Part shown: positions 37,068 to 49,564 of the stretch, one piece after another
Position numbering within the stretch: the first letter of the stretch is position 1
Layout of the letters: every line of letters starts with the position of its first letter
Source of the DNA: Ichthyophthirius multifiliis
Taxonomy: Eukaryota > Ciliophora > Oligohymenophorea > Hymenostomatida
Assembly (NCBI RefSeq): GCF_000220395.1
Contig: NW_004086313.1
Coordinates: forward strand, 34,939-98,938
Length of the DNA: 64,000 nt
Direction: 5' to 3'
Made by a program: the position numbers and the translations under genes
The notes under the pieces: model-generated
What the model saw: the letters and a program-made list of their open reading frames with translations, nothing else
Database searches by the model: none
What the model was told of the DNA's origin: nothing

Positions 37068-40000
37068 TCAATTATTTTAAAGCTTTGATTATTATTAATT
37101 TATTTATAAAGGCATCTATAAATATTAATATTTTTAAATTTAATATTTTTTTTTTTACCTATTATTAAGAATTATTTGCTATTTATTGATTATTATTTTA
37201 ATTAATATTATTTTCTTAATTACTATTATTTTACAAATTAGAGTTATATATTTCTATTTTATCTTATTATTTTCTTTTAGTAAAATAGTCTTATTTAAGT
37301 TTACTCATTCCTTCTTTTAATCTATTATTTTCAAATTCAAGAATATTAATCTATTTTTTTAAATATGCTTTTTGATATTTTTTTTTTAATATATTACTTA
37401 TTCTCTTGTATTTTTAATTTCAGCTAACATTTTTTTCATTTATCCTGTTTTTTCTTTTAAACTATCCTTATAACTGACCAATTATTAATGTATTTCAGGT
37501 CCAGGTTATCTAGCTAAAATGCTTTTAAGTTCCATAAAAAGTTTTTCTTTTTCTTTAATTAATTTTTCTTTTTCTTAAACCTAATTTATAGATTTAAATA
37601 TAAAAAAAAATATATATAAATAAATACTTCTTCCGTTTTTGCAATAAGTCTTCTTTATAAAGTTTAAATTTTAAGAATTCTTTCAAAATTATCTTAATCT
37701 GTGGCTTCTAATTTTCTCCATCTATGTACATTAAGAGGATTCTCTAATTCATCTTAAAGAGCTTTAATTTTAGTTTTTTCAGCCAAAATATCTTTTTATA
37801 ATAAATTAATTTCATTCCTAAGATCAGGAATACAAGATATTTATTCCTAAGTATTTTTCAGTTCATTAATAACTAAATTAAGTTCGTTTTTAAGACTTTG
37901 AAGTTCTAATTATTTTTCTCTATAAAAAATTTCGCCTTTAGTAAGATTACTTTATTATAATTTAATTTTTTCTTCTAAAACTTTTAATTCTTAATTTCTT
38001 TTAATCAATTAAGTACTTAAAATATCTCTTTCATTAACGACCATTTCTAAGTCTTTTTAAAGTCTTTATTATTCGGCTTTGAGTTCTTAGATAGTATATT
38101 TTAGCCTAGATATATGATTTTCTTGATTTTTTATCACTTCTTCAGTGGATTTGATAGCTTTCATAACTCTTTCTTTTTCAAGTTCTGTTTTTTATTTTCT
38201 TCGACTATTTTATTATATTCAAAGTCTTAGTTTATTAATTCATTGTCTTTTTATTTAATTTCTTCCTTATATTAATCTACTAATTATTTATTTCGTTTTT
38301 TCTTTTCTTACAATTCATTTAATTCTTTTTTACATTCTAGAAGATTTTTAGAATATAAATTACGATCTGATCTTACTGCTTCATATAAATGTTATTAATG
38401 TTTTAATTTGGCAAGAATTGCATTATTTTTTTATTTTTATTCTGCTATTTGGTTAATCTTAATTTTTACTTCCTCGCATGTCTAGTAATATTTTGCATGT
38501 GCTTATGTTGCTTCTATTCCGTATTTTTCTTACTCTTTTTAGAGCTATGTTATCATTTTGGAAAGTTTTTCGTTTTCGACTTCGTAGCCTAGAATTTAAT
38601 TTTCTATTTTCTTTAATTTATTTAATAAATATATTATATCTTCGTCCATAAAATGTTCATCGTCTTCAGCTTTTTTTAAATTTTTATTATTTTAAGTACG
38701 TTCCTTTAATCCTCCGTCTATTTCGTCCTTTAGTTTATCACGAATTTGTTTTTGCTTTTCAACTGCATCTTGAATGATTTTTTATTTTTCTTCATAATGG
38801 TCAGCATCCATTTATTCCTCTTCTCTTTCTTGTATTAATTTATTTAATAATTTTCTTATTTTATCTTATTCTCTTCTTTATTTTTCGAGATTTTTCTAAG
38901 ATTCTATAATTGTTTCTTCTAATTTTTTTATACTTTCGGTAAATTAATCAATTTCTTTTTATTCTTTCTTTTTTTTTTTTTATTTTTTTTTTTTATTATT
39001 ATTTTTTTACTATTAAATTTTCATCTGCTTTTTTTTTCTTTTTTTCCTCATCTTCTAATTTATCTTAAATCCATTTTCTTTGTCCCCTTACTAAATCTTT
39101 AGTTTACTAACGATTTTATTTTGTGGCATTTATTGATTTAACGCATTCTTGTTCTGTTTATAATTTATCATTTTAAAGTTTTTCTAAATCTTTTTTAGCT
39201 TTTTCAATATCTTATTTAGTTTATTCCATTGATAGTTTCATTTCATCTGTTTTTTATTAATTTTTTAAAGTTAAAAGCTTAATTTAATCCAAACTTTAGG
39301 TTAAATCTTTCATTTAATTTAAATATTGTTCATTTAGTTTTTAAGTATCTCTTAATGAATCTTCTAATATTCTACTTGTAGTTTTATTTGTTTCCATTTC
39401 TTATAATTGCTATTTTAATTCTTTTTTAATTTTTTATTTTGTTTTTAAATATATAAAAAAAACAGAATTTAGAAAAAATTACTTGATTCTATATCTGATT
39501 TTAAAGAAATTAAATCCAATATTGTTTTTTAATTTTCATCATTTACTTTGATTAATCTTTCATTTATTTTACCTTAAAGCTTTATTTTATTTTTTAGGAT
39601 TTTTTAATTTATTATAAAAATAATTTATATTATCTATTACTTCAATTATACTAATTCTTATTTCTTCAATTCTTATTTATGTTAATTCCTATTAATCAAT
39701 ATCTTATTATATTAATTATTATTTTCTTTATAATTCCTATTTAGAAAACTGAAGGTTTTCTTCATTTGCTTTAATCATTTTATTTATACTATCTAAGCTT
39801 GCTTAGCAAATTGTTATTTCTTCTGCTGTTTATTTCATTCTTTTTAGAAAATTTATATATATATATTTATATATATATATATATTTATTTAAATTTATTT
39901 ATATTTATAAATATTATTTTATTTTATTACTTTTTGGATTATTCATTTTCTATATTTATGTTATCTTTAAATGATTTATAATAATTTTCGTATTAAAATC

Positions 40001-40205
40001 TAAATTCTCTTAAATCAATGTTATCGCCATAATCTTTTATAAAATCAAAATAATCTTTGTTTATTTATTAAACCAAATTTATATCTGTAGTATTTTATTC
40101 TATTTCTTTTTTTAATTGCATGAATGACTATCCGTCATTATCTTTTTATTTGTGTTCTTCATATTATTGCTAATTTTATTATTATGATTATTATAGTTAT
40201 TGCAT
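37068..40205 (-). CDS. CFAP58: Cilia- and flagella-associated protein 58 (CFAP58/CCDC147)
   Basis: Long coiled-coil protein of about 1000 aa from ATG 40205 (MQQLQQSQQQNQQQYEEHKQ) to TGA 37068. Two regions carry the family signature: LYEAVRSDRNLYSKNLLECK near 38330-38390, and LKSILARQPGPEIHQQL near 37490-37540 followed by GQMKKMLAEI. Both are highly conserved in CFAP58. Nearly all the rest is heptad-rich Glu/Lys/Gln coil (EEVKIKINQIAEQKQKNN). CFAP58 is an axonemal protein needed for motile cilia and sperm flagella. Few introns, near 37160, 37600, 39455 and 39850, the last with a TA-rich core. A short Asn/Gln tail ends the protein (NNSNQENNINQNNNQQ). Confidence 0.92.
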
Positions 40206-40963
40206 TTTTTTATATTATTTGAGTTTTATCTATTTATAAAGTAAATATAAATTATTTAAATTTAAAAATATATTTTATAATATTTTTTTAGGTTTTTTTT
40301 TTAAGGTTTTTGCAATTTTTTTTTAATTTTTAATTTTTATTTAAAATTAAATTATTTATTTATTTATTTAAGAATATAAAAATATATTCATATCTTATTT
40401 ATTTATTATTAACTTAAAATTATTGATGAATATTTATATTTGACATTAAATAATATATTTCTTTGTTAGTTTTAATTTATATATATTTTTTAATTAAATT
40501 TTTATTATATTTATTAATTAAATAAAATAAATTGATTTATAATATTTAATAATAAATATTTTATATTTTTTTTAATTATTTTTAACAATAAAGAATTTAT
40601 TTATATGATATATATAATATACACAAAATTTCAATATTAGAAAATAAATAAAATAAAATAAAATAAATAAATAAAATAAAATAAAATAAAATAAAATAAT
40701 ACAATACAATATATTATCTTTAATATTATTTGCTTTTATGTATTTTTTTTTTTCAACAAAATTTGTTTTGTTATTACAAATCTATAATAAACCCAATATT
40801 TAAAGAATCTATCTATATTTAATATACTTTAAATAAAAATATAATAAAAAATCAAATAAATATTATTATTTTATATACAAAAAATTTAAATAAAAAATAT
40901 ATAATAAAATCGTTTTGCTTTTGATAATACGTATAAATTAAAAATAAAAATTTAAAATTTAAA
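40206..40963. other. Intergenic stretch between divergent genes
   Basis: A/T-rich DNA with a short AAATA-type tandem patch near 40640-40700 (repeats of AATAA). No gene seen. Confidence 0.5.
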
Positions 40964-42307
40964 ATGAATAAGTTTTTCAAAGGTTTATATAATTAATTTA
41001 TAAAGCAATTATCCCCAATAGAGAATTTATTAAAAAATACTTGCTTTATAAAAGATAATTTTGATTAACTTAATTACGAAGATATACAAAAAATCATGTC
41101 TTTTCTGAAAGGAAATCAAAATTTATAGCCAAACAATTAAATAATTTAATTTTTTTAATATTTTAATAATTAAAACCGCATCGAATTTTCTCGAAGGTTA
41201 AAGTTTTTAGTTTTAATCCATAAAAATATAAAAAAACTAGGGAATGTTTTTGCTTAACATTTTTTAGAATATAAGCCTATTATATTACGTGAGAAGCTTT
41301 TCAAAGAAAATGGCTTAAAAGAAAATAAATATAATGTATCTAATTATTAACAATTAGAAAATTGGATAGATGAATATTTATTAAAGCCTTATTATGATTA
41401 TTTAATGAAATTAGCTTTAAATTATGATATATATAAATATTGCTTAGAAGGCGTTAATAATGATTATTCTATTAATAATTACAATATAATTATTTTGTTT
41501 AAAATAATTAATATATTGAATTTCCTATTATAATTGAAATAATAATTCTTAGTAATATTTAAGAAATTTGAATTTTTATCAATTATTAAAAATATTTTAT
41601 GTGTTTTATTAAAAGACTGTATTATTTATTATAATTATTTACATGAATAAATAATGATATTGTTAAATATTTATGATAATTTAAGTGAATATGAACAAAT
41701 GCAATTTTATGAGCTTTTTATTGAATTGATTAGACTTAATTCTTAAATATATGAATTTAGAAAATTACGCAAGGATTTTTATTATTATAATTAAATTGAT
41801 AATTTATTGATGATAAATATTTCTAAAGAAAAAGTTAGATAAATAGATAAAAATTAACTTAAATTAATACTCAAAAACGAATAATATTAAAATAATAGAA
41901 AGAAAGAACTTCGATAATAATTTAATAGTATTTAACATAAAATATAAACCACATCAAACCAAAGAAAAATTACCTTTTTTCCTAAATAAAGCTGTTTAAC
42001 CTCTAGATAAATAGATTGGAAATAATAATCAGATTAAATTTGTGAGGAAACAAAGGAAAACGATGAGGATGAAGAGCAAGAACAAGAAAAAAAATTAAAA
42101 AAATTAAAAAAAGTCATATTCTAAAATGTAAATTATGACATAAAATATAATTAAAATAATTTAAATATAATGGAGAATATGTGTTAATATAATTAAAATG
42201 AATATAATTAAGACACTAGATAACATTATTTTACAGATAGACAGATATAAAATTATTCTAATTAAATTAAAAGTGATGAAAATATTAAAGAATAAGAATA
42301 ATAATGA
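40964..42307 (+). CDS. Uncharacterised 447-aa protein
   Basis: Single-exon ciliate-code ORF from MNKFFKGLYNQFIKQLSPIE to TGA 42305-42307. The first 300 aa are helical with conserved-looking patches (CFIKDNFDQLNYEDIQKIM, LRVEL-free but rich in Leu/Tyr/Asn: YDIYKYCLEGVNN; MILLNIYDNLSEYEQMQFYE). The C-terminal third is charged and Gln-rich with an acidic block (CEETKENDEDEEQEQEKK) then KKLKKLKKV. 448 codons without TGA in this composition is unlikely by chance. No family recognised; an armadillo/HEAT-like helical solenoid is possible but only a guess. Coding-like sequence may continue beyond the stop in another frame (see findings). The next gene downstream on the same strand is the tubulin glycylase. 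Confidence 0.75.
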
Positions 42308-43028
42308 AATTTCAATTAATTTTATAAATAATTATAGTGAAATAAGATAAATACCATAACATTTTTTATCCTTAAGCGAATATCTTATCAAGTTTTTTTT
42401 TTTTTCCAAAAAAAAAGTCCTTAAAATCAAAGCCTAATCAAAAAATTAGAAATAAAAGTTTAAAAGTATTTGAAGTGCTTCCGTATTTTTTTAAAAAATA
42501 TAGTTTTTATTATTTATTATTGTTATATATCAACTTAATTTAGCTTATAATTAAAAAAATATATGTATTAATTTTAAATAAAATAAAAAAAATACTAGCT
42601 ATATGACCTTAACTAAGGATAAGCAAAGATTTTATGGTAATTCATTTTTTAAATTAAAAAAAATATAACTTTAATTTGTTAATTAAAAATTAACTTTTTT
42701 TACATAAATATAAATTAATTTAATGTTTAATATATTAAATCTATAAAAAATTTATTATTATAATAATATATAATTTATTATAAAAAAATTCAATATTATT
42801 ATTAATATAATTAAAAAAACAATTATTAATCTTAATGATTTTAATAAAATTATAAACTTTGATTTTTTTTTAAAAAAAATATTAGAAATATTTATATTTT
42901 TTTAATTAATATTAATATATATATATTATTAAAAATAAATTTATTAAAATTAATAAAATATTCTAAATAAAATAATAAAATTAATAAAAAATAATATATA
43001 TTAATACATAAATAGATAATAATAATAA
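42308..43028. other. Intergenic or 3' extension region
   Basis: The first 400 nt hold open frames with coding-like patches and two homopolymer runs (T14/A9 near 42396-42417). The rest is plain A/T. A slightly GC-richer patch at about 42595-42640 resembles neither a tRNA nor a box C/D snoRNA clearly. Confidence 0.4.
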
Positions 43029-46000
43029 ATGAATCTTTTGCCAATTTAAAAACTATTAATTGAATAGAGAATTATTGAGCATAATAAAGAAAAATCAAAT
43101 GATAATTAAAATAATGACAATTTTTATAAATAAAGTATAGATAATTATGAATAAAAAAACTAAGATAATTAAGATTAATAAAACTATTAAAAAATTTATA
43201 TTAAGAACTTATCCTCTGATATGCTGAACATTATAAGAAAATGTATTTTTGTAGCTTCATCTAAATGGGAGACATAAATAACTCCAAATCAATACCTAAT
43301 AATAAGAAAAAGATAAAAGCAAAAAAATTAGCCTAGATTATTAGATGATATTGGGTAAATTACTGAATAAAAGTCTGTTAAATATTAATTAGATTTAAGC
43401 AATAAGAAATGTATAGCTATAAAATAAAAAAATAAAAATTATAATTATTTTTTTATTTAAATAGAACCAAAATAAATTTAAAAAAGTCAAGATTCTTAAA
43501 TTCTTAATTTTGAAAAAAATATTCAAAAATAGACATAATGTAATTAAAATATTTATTTATTTTTAAATGAAAAATTATATATTGACTAGATTAAATAAAT
43601 GAATTGTAATTAAATTAAAAAAAGGCTTATAAATAAATGAATAAAATGCAAACAGAGTAATTAGATAATGAATTCATAAATAAATTATTAGATATGTAAG
43701 TTATTAATGATTAATGGAATATTAATAATGAAAAAGTATAAACTGAACTACAGCAATAAGATAATTTTTAAACAATTTCATAAAAACGATCTTCTTATTA
43801 AAGTAATAAAAAATATATATAAATAATAATTCTCTTATTTTTTTAAAAATAAAATAAAGCAATTATAGAAATACCATAATGTTTAAATAATTAAAGTAAT
43901 TAGTAAGAATACTAACCAAAAAAATAAAAATAAAGTAATTAAAAGTCAATAAGAAATTAATTATTGCATAATAAAAACAATAGGAAACGTTTTTTAAATT
44001 TTCTAAAAATAAACAAATAGAAATTTCCTCCTAAAAAAAATGAAAATTTATAATAAGAAATGTCTACGTCTGAAATAAACAAAAATATAGAAAATATTTT
44101 AGTTTAAAAATAAAAATGTCTTTTATAAGAAAGCAATAAAGAAATATTAGAATAAAAAAACAAATAATAAGCGAAATCATAATAACCCATATAAAATAGT
44201 TGTTAATAAACTATTTCTAATATTAAATAGATTTAATAATTTTAAATGGCTCCTATAACATATAAGCTTATTTATACCTAAAGTAAGGTTAAATGCTATT
44301 AAAAAAAAGAAGAAAAAAAAGAGGAGAAAAAAGAATATAAAAAACTAGATTTGAAAAATATAAAAGCTAAAGTGAATTCTTATTTGAATTATTAAAGTTA
44401 AAAACAATTTGTTAATGATATAAATAAATAAGAAAATGAGAATGAAAACGATGTTAGTTTTTATTATTTAAACGAATTGTTTAAAGAGAAAGACATACGA
44501 GAAGTCTAAAGAAAAACTTCGAAAAAAAGTTATTAAATAAAAAATATGAATTTAAATAAAGAAGATAAGTAAATATCTATTTTAGGTTAAACTTATTCGA
44601 TATATTTTGATTTAAATAAAATAAATAAACTTGATAAAGATTATTAATTCGGAATAAAAATGTCAGCCTATAGAGATTTTTGTTAATCCATTAATTTCTC
44701 AAACGGAATATATATGTAATTAAATGAAGAGAAGAGTAGACCTATTTATAAAGCTTTTGTAGGAAAAGGGAACAATTGTTTACTTATAAGAATGGTAATT
44801 AAATAAAGATGGTGGTGGACAATAACAGATAATAAAGATGATCAAAATATAAATTTATATTGGACATAATTAAGAAAAAATAATATTTTGGATACTCTAA
44901 AAAGTCTAAAAAATGAAAATTATCAATAAAAAAAATCATCATTGGCTATTGAATCTTCAAAAAACATTCAAAGTGAAAGTATTGATGAAAGTATGACAAC
45001 TTCAAATAGTTCATCAAATAATATTATTGGGAAAAACTAAAAAAGTGAAAAATAAATAAATAAAAATTAAATTTGTTTGAACAAAATTTTATCGAATAAT
45101 GATTTTTTACAATTGGATTAAATTTTTAAAAATAGACTTAAGAAAAAATACAATAATTAAGGTTTATCTAATTTAACTTTTGTACAGTAATTAAATAAAG
45201 ATGTTTAATTTAAAGTTTATAATGATGTTAGTAATATGAAAATACATAATCATTTATAGGATAATTTCCATTTAAGTAATAAAAAAGCTCTATTCTATAA
45301 TATGAAAAATTATTATGAATCTCTAGGGTAAAATTTGTTTGATTACTTACCTTTAACATTTCATATTCAATAAGGAAAAAAAGATAAGGAATATATTAAA
45401 TTTGTTAACTATTTTAATTAGATTAAAGATTAATAATAGTAATAAGGGAATATTAAACCTTAGTAAAATGTTTGGATTGTAAAACCAGGAGAAATTACGA
45501 ATAGAGGAAGTGGTATTAAAGTACTTTAGGACCTTTAATAGATTGAAAATATTATCGAATCTAATGAGTTTCATAAAAGTGGAATGTAAAAAACTTACAT
45601 AATTTAAAGGTATATTGAATATCCGCTACTTTATTATAAAAGAAAATTCGATATTAGATGTTATTATCTTCTTACGGGTATAAATGGAAATCTAAAAGGT
45701 TATTGGTATTCGGAAGGATATATAAGAACTGCTTCTAAAGAATTTACTATTAAAAATTTAGGTATTTATATGTATATAGATTATATTTTTATAAAAGTTT
45801 TTTTTATTTTAGGAAAAATGATTCATTTGACAAATGATGCTATTTAAAAAAAAGATGATTAATACGGAAAATATGAAAAAGGAAATAAAGTTAGTTATGA
45901 AGAATTGGAAAAATATATCAATTAGTTTTATAATAATTATGATTTCTAAAATGATGTCCATAATTAAATGAAAGTAGGTTTATTTCTTTATTTATTTATA

Positions 46001-46727
46001 GTTTATATATATAAATACATAGTTTATTGTTAAAAATATTTAATATTATTATATATAATATAAGAATACTTTATAATTTTTTTATTTTTTTTTTAGTAAA
46101 TTGCTACTGATACTATAAAAGCTGTCTATGGAAAAATAAATCCTGACAAACTGGAAAATACTTTAGAAATTTTTGGATTAGATTTTATGATAGATGATAA
46201 TTTTAAAATTTGGCTTATAGAAGTCAATACTAATCCAGCTTTAGAAATATGTTGCCCCCTTTTAGCAAGAATAATTCCTTAAATGATTGAAAATGTATTT
46301 AGGTATGTAATATATAGAAAAAAAAAATATATATATATTAATATATAATAATATATATAAATATGTATATATATAAATATATATATATATATATTTACAT
46401 AAATATATATATATATATAAATATATATATATATATTTATATGCAAATAAAAGAATTGCAATTGATCCTATATTTCCTTTGCCTAATAATACTAATTCTA
46501 AAAATTTTAACATTGATAATTATTTGGAAAATAATAAATTTTATCTAATTTTTGATGAAAAAATAGATGCTATGTCTATTAAAATGACCGGAAAAGATAA
46601 AAACTTAAATTGTAATATTTTTAATTTAAATTTATTTATTAAATAAAAAAAAAATTAAGGGTAAATGATTGAAGAAGAATAAAAAGAAAATGAAGAAGAA
46701 GATTAAGATTGTAATGATGAAGAATGA
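43029..46727 (+). CDS. TTLL3: Tubulin tyrosine ligase-like protein, TTLL3/8-type glycylase
   Basis: A long, poorly conserved Gln/Lys-rich N-terminal region of about 500 aa starts MNLLPIQKLLIEQRIIEHNK. An intron at about 43539-43591 keeps the frame. The glycylase signature region follows: MSAYRDFCQSINFSNGIYMQ, FVGKGNNCLLIRMVIKQRWW and NLYWTQLRKNN. The ATP-grasp core has NVWIVKPGEITNRGSGIKV, YIIQRYIEYPLLYYKRKFDI, IHLTNDAIQKK, FGLDFMIDDNFKIWLIEVN and NTNPALE. The metal-binding E-x-N is intact. FVGKGNN plus the RWWW block fits TTLL3/8 monoglycylases, which add the first glycine to tubulin side chains in cilia. The end is EEDQDCNDEE, then TGA 46727. Introns near 45760-45815, 45975-46095 and a (TA)n one at 46310-46440. 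Confidence 0.92.
46317..46442. repeat. (TA)n-rich intron of the TTLL3 gene
   Basis: An imperfect TA-repeat block of about 125 bp filling the last intron of the glycylase gene. A further pure (TA)n run at about 46747-46797 lies just after its stop codon. Confidence 0.85.
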
Positions 46728-46740
46728 TTATAATAATAAA

Positions 46741-46797
<57 letters not shown>

Positions 46798-46943
46798 ATA
46801 TATATATATATTTATATTTAATTTATCTTAAATTTATTTATTTATAAAATAATATTTTAATTATATTAAATGAAATAATATATATTTTATCTTTTTTAAG
46901 TTGTTAAGGTTATTTATAGCAAATATTGTATTTATGATATAAA

Positions 46944-47014
46944 GCATCGATGGTTTAATGGTAGAATAGAGCGTTGCCATCGCTTTGACCCGGGTTCGAT
47001 TCCCGGTCGATGCA
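46944..47014 (+). tRNA. tRNA-Gly(GCC)
   Basis: A GC-rich island in A/T-rich DNA that folds as a cloverleaf. Acceptor stem GCATCGA/TCGATGC with discriminator A at 47014, D arm with TGGTTTAATGGTAGA (box A), anticodon loop TTGCCAT giving anticodon GCC, and T arm CCCGGGTTCGATTCCCGG containing box B. No intron, CCA not encoded. A run of six or more T immediately after is the RNA polymerase III stop. It sits alone between the TTLL3 and EF-hand genes. Confidence 0.97.
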
Positions 47015-47721
47015 TTTTTTTATTTATTAAAATATTATTTTTACATAATTTATAAATTATTATTTATAAAACATAATTTTATATTATTATATTTGTGATT
47101 ATAATATTTTTTTAATATTTTCATTTTAATAAAAATATACATATATATATTTTTTTTTTTGTATTAAAATATATACATTATCATATTTTACATTTTCTAT
47201 TGTTTTTCTTTATTTTTTTTTCTGTAATTTTTTTATTAAACTCAATCATAAAAAAAGGCTATTAAATTAAGGATTTTTATTTTTTCTAGAAAAAGGAAAT
47301 TAAAAGCGATTAATTTTAATATAGCAATAGAAGAAAATACATTTTTTAATAAAAAAATGGATATATAATCGCTTTTCATTTTTCGATTAAGTTTTTTTTA
47401 AAAAAAATAATAGAAAAAATTAAAAGAAATGTAAGTAAATAATAATATTATAATATTTAAATAAATTCTACAATATTTTATGATCATTTTTTTTTTATAA
47501 AAAAAATTATTTATGAAAAATAAAATTAATTATATTAATTTTATAATGTAAAACAAATTTATATTATAATTTATAGTAAATTAGAAATAAAAATATTTAT
47601 TAAAATATTCATTGTTTATAAAACATATTAAATATAAATAACTATAGATTTTTTTTTCTTTAAAATTAAAGAAATAAAAATCCTTGCTTTTAAAAAAAAA
47701 AAAATATAAAATAAATCAATA
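47015..47721. other. Spacer with an 11-bp inverted repeat
   Basis: Between the tRNA and the EF-hand gene. An exact inverted repeat AAAAGCGATTA (47302-47312) / TAATCGCTTTT (47366-47376) flanks a 53-nt spacer. It stands out because most of the surrounding DNA lacks G and C. No ORF. It could be a small structured RNA or chance. Confidence 0.35.
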
Positions 47722-48012
47722 ATGGTAGACACCAAATTAATTTTAAAAGATAAGTAAAAACTAAATAATATTACAGAATAAATTTTTAAATAAGTGGATA
47801 TAAATAATTCAGGTTTCATTGAAAAAAATGAATTAGAATAAATTATGGTAGAAGTTACTTCTGAAATTGGAATTGATAAACCAACAAAAGAAGAAATAGA
47901 AGAAATTTTAAAAGAATTAGATGATGATGATGATGGTAAATTGTCTATTAAAGAACTTTATAAACATATAATTAATATTCTTTAAATGTTCGAATATGTA
48001 TGTTAGAAATGA
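47722..48012 (+). CDS. Small calcium-binding protein with two EF-hands
   Basis: Single-exon 96-aa protein from MVDTKLILKDKQKLNNI to TGA 48012. Loop 1 is DINNSGFIEKNE (positions D, N, S, I, E fit), loop 2 is DDDDDGKLSIKE. Both are canonical 12-residue loops with Gly at position 6 and Glu at 12, so calcium binding is likely. Flanking helices EQIFKQV and IEEILKEL complete the motifs. The size is about two thirds of calmodulin or centrin, i.e. one EF pair. A sensor role is inferred; the target is unknown. Ends in EYVCQK. Confidence 0.9.
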
Positions 48013-48564
48013 TAATATAGTTTTTTATTTTTATTTATAAAAATAACAAAATACAATAAAAAATAATAAAATAATATATTATTAAACACAATATTTGCTA
48101 TATTTCATATTATTGATCATAACTAATAAAAAATATTAAAAAGTTGTTTATTTTTAAATAAAATAAAAATATTTATTTCAAAAGGTTTTATTAATCTAAG
48201 CAAAATATAATAAATAATAAAATAATTAAAATGTAAAAAATTAGATAATATTAATAAATAAATATGTATAAATAAAATTATAATTATAAATAAAAATATA
48301 AAGAACATTTTTTTAATATTTAATTATAATTATAAAAAAAAATATTATAATTATAATTATAATAATAAAAAAAAAAAAATATTTTATATTATTAAATATA
48401 TATAAATATATTAATATAAATATAAAAATTATTAAATCTACTTATTATATATTTTTTATAGGAAAATTATTTTTTTATAAATTTTCTACATAATATATTG
48501 GTCGAATTATATGTGCTTTCTCTTTAGTTTTTTTTTAATTTCATAATTTTTACTATCTTTTTAA
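48013..48564. other. Intergenic AT-rich stretch
   Basis: Sequence of almost only A and T, including AATTATAATTATAA-type patches near 48320-48365. No gene or RNA seen. Confidence 0.5.
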
Positions 48565-48915
48565 TCAATTTATTTATTAGATAAATTTTTTATAACTTAA
48601 ATTATTTAATTTTTTAATAAGTAAATATATTTATTAAATATTGTTCATTTTTCTCATTTTTTAAATTTTATCTGTAAATTTATTTAGATTGTAATTATTT
48701 TTATAAGGCATTAATTCAATTTTTGTTTAAATTTTGTTATTACACTCTTCCTTTTTATTAAATATATTTATAATGAAAATAGCTTTGTAAGTATATTTAT
48801 TTATGCTATATTTTTCATAAACTTGCAAATTTTGTATTTATTACTATTTAGGAAGTGTTTGGATTATAATATTTATTCCTTTTTACAATACTGTTTTCTT
48901 TTTAAAAATATACAT
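48565..48915 (-). CDS. Small uncharacterised ORF, 116 aa
   Basis: Open in the ciliate code from MYIFKKKTVLQKGINIIIQT to TGA 48565. Composition is basic and Asn/Lys-rich, with more varied patches (TLPKQQQIQNLQVYEKYS, KEECNNKIQTKIELMPYKNN) that look coding against the A/T background. No domain, signal peptide or membrane segment. An ORF of this length can arise by chance in such DNA, so it may be only an exon of a longer gene or spurious. Confidence 0.4.
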
Positions 48916-49564
48916 ACATATAAAAAAAATATATATAATTACAATAATTTTAAATACACGTGAAAATAATATTTATATTTTATCATGAATTTTTTTATTT
49001 TAAATAAAAAAGCAAAAAAATATAGTTTCAGATAAAAAATGATTTAAAAATAAATTATTTTTTTATTTATATTTATATATAAAATTATAATTAAAAAACA
49101 TAAAAATAAATTAATTTACATTTTATTATGTAAATAGTATAGTTAAAATAAAATGTGCGATATCTAAAAAAAAATTATTATTATATTCATGCATTTATTA
49201 GTCAAAAAAGCTAATCAAACAATAATTAAATAATAATTAATTAGTTTATAATTAAAGAATTTAAGTTAATAATAATAATAATATAAATACAATAATAAAT
49301 TAATAAAATCAATATATATTATCTAAAATTAAATAATCGTATTTTATTAAACAATAATTTTAAGTTTATTTTAGATTTTCTTTTATTATAATATTATTTA
49401 TAATTAAATTAATTATTATTTAAAAATATTTTTTTTAAAATATTATTATTTTATTTAATTTTAATTTATTATTTAATAAAAATTATTTTATTAACAAAAA
49501 AATGATAAATAAAAAACAAAAAAATTTTAAAGAATTTTTATTTTTTTTTAATTTAAAATAATAT
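48916..49564. other. Intergenic AT-rich stretch
   Basis: Between two minus-strand genes. A/T-only sequence; no coding or RNA signal recognised. Confidence 0.5.

Noticed and set aside
43630-43650. TGA that seemed to separate a leader gene from TTLL3
   Set aside because: A GTAATT...GACTAG intron at about 43539-43591 joins both parts in one frame.
45353-45574. Minus-strand 73-aa ORF
   Set aside because: Antisense shadow of the ATP-grasp region of TTLL3.
46262-46548. Three overlapping ORFs rich in Tyr-Ile repeats
   Set aside because: They translate the (TA)n intron of the TTLL3 gene.
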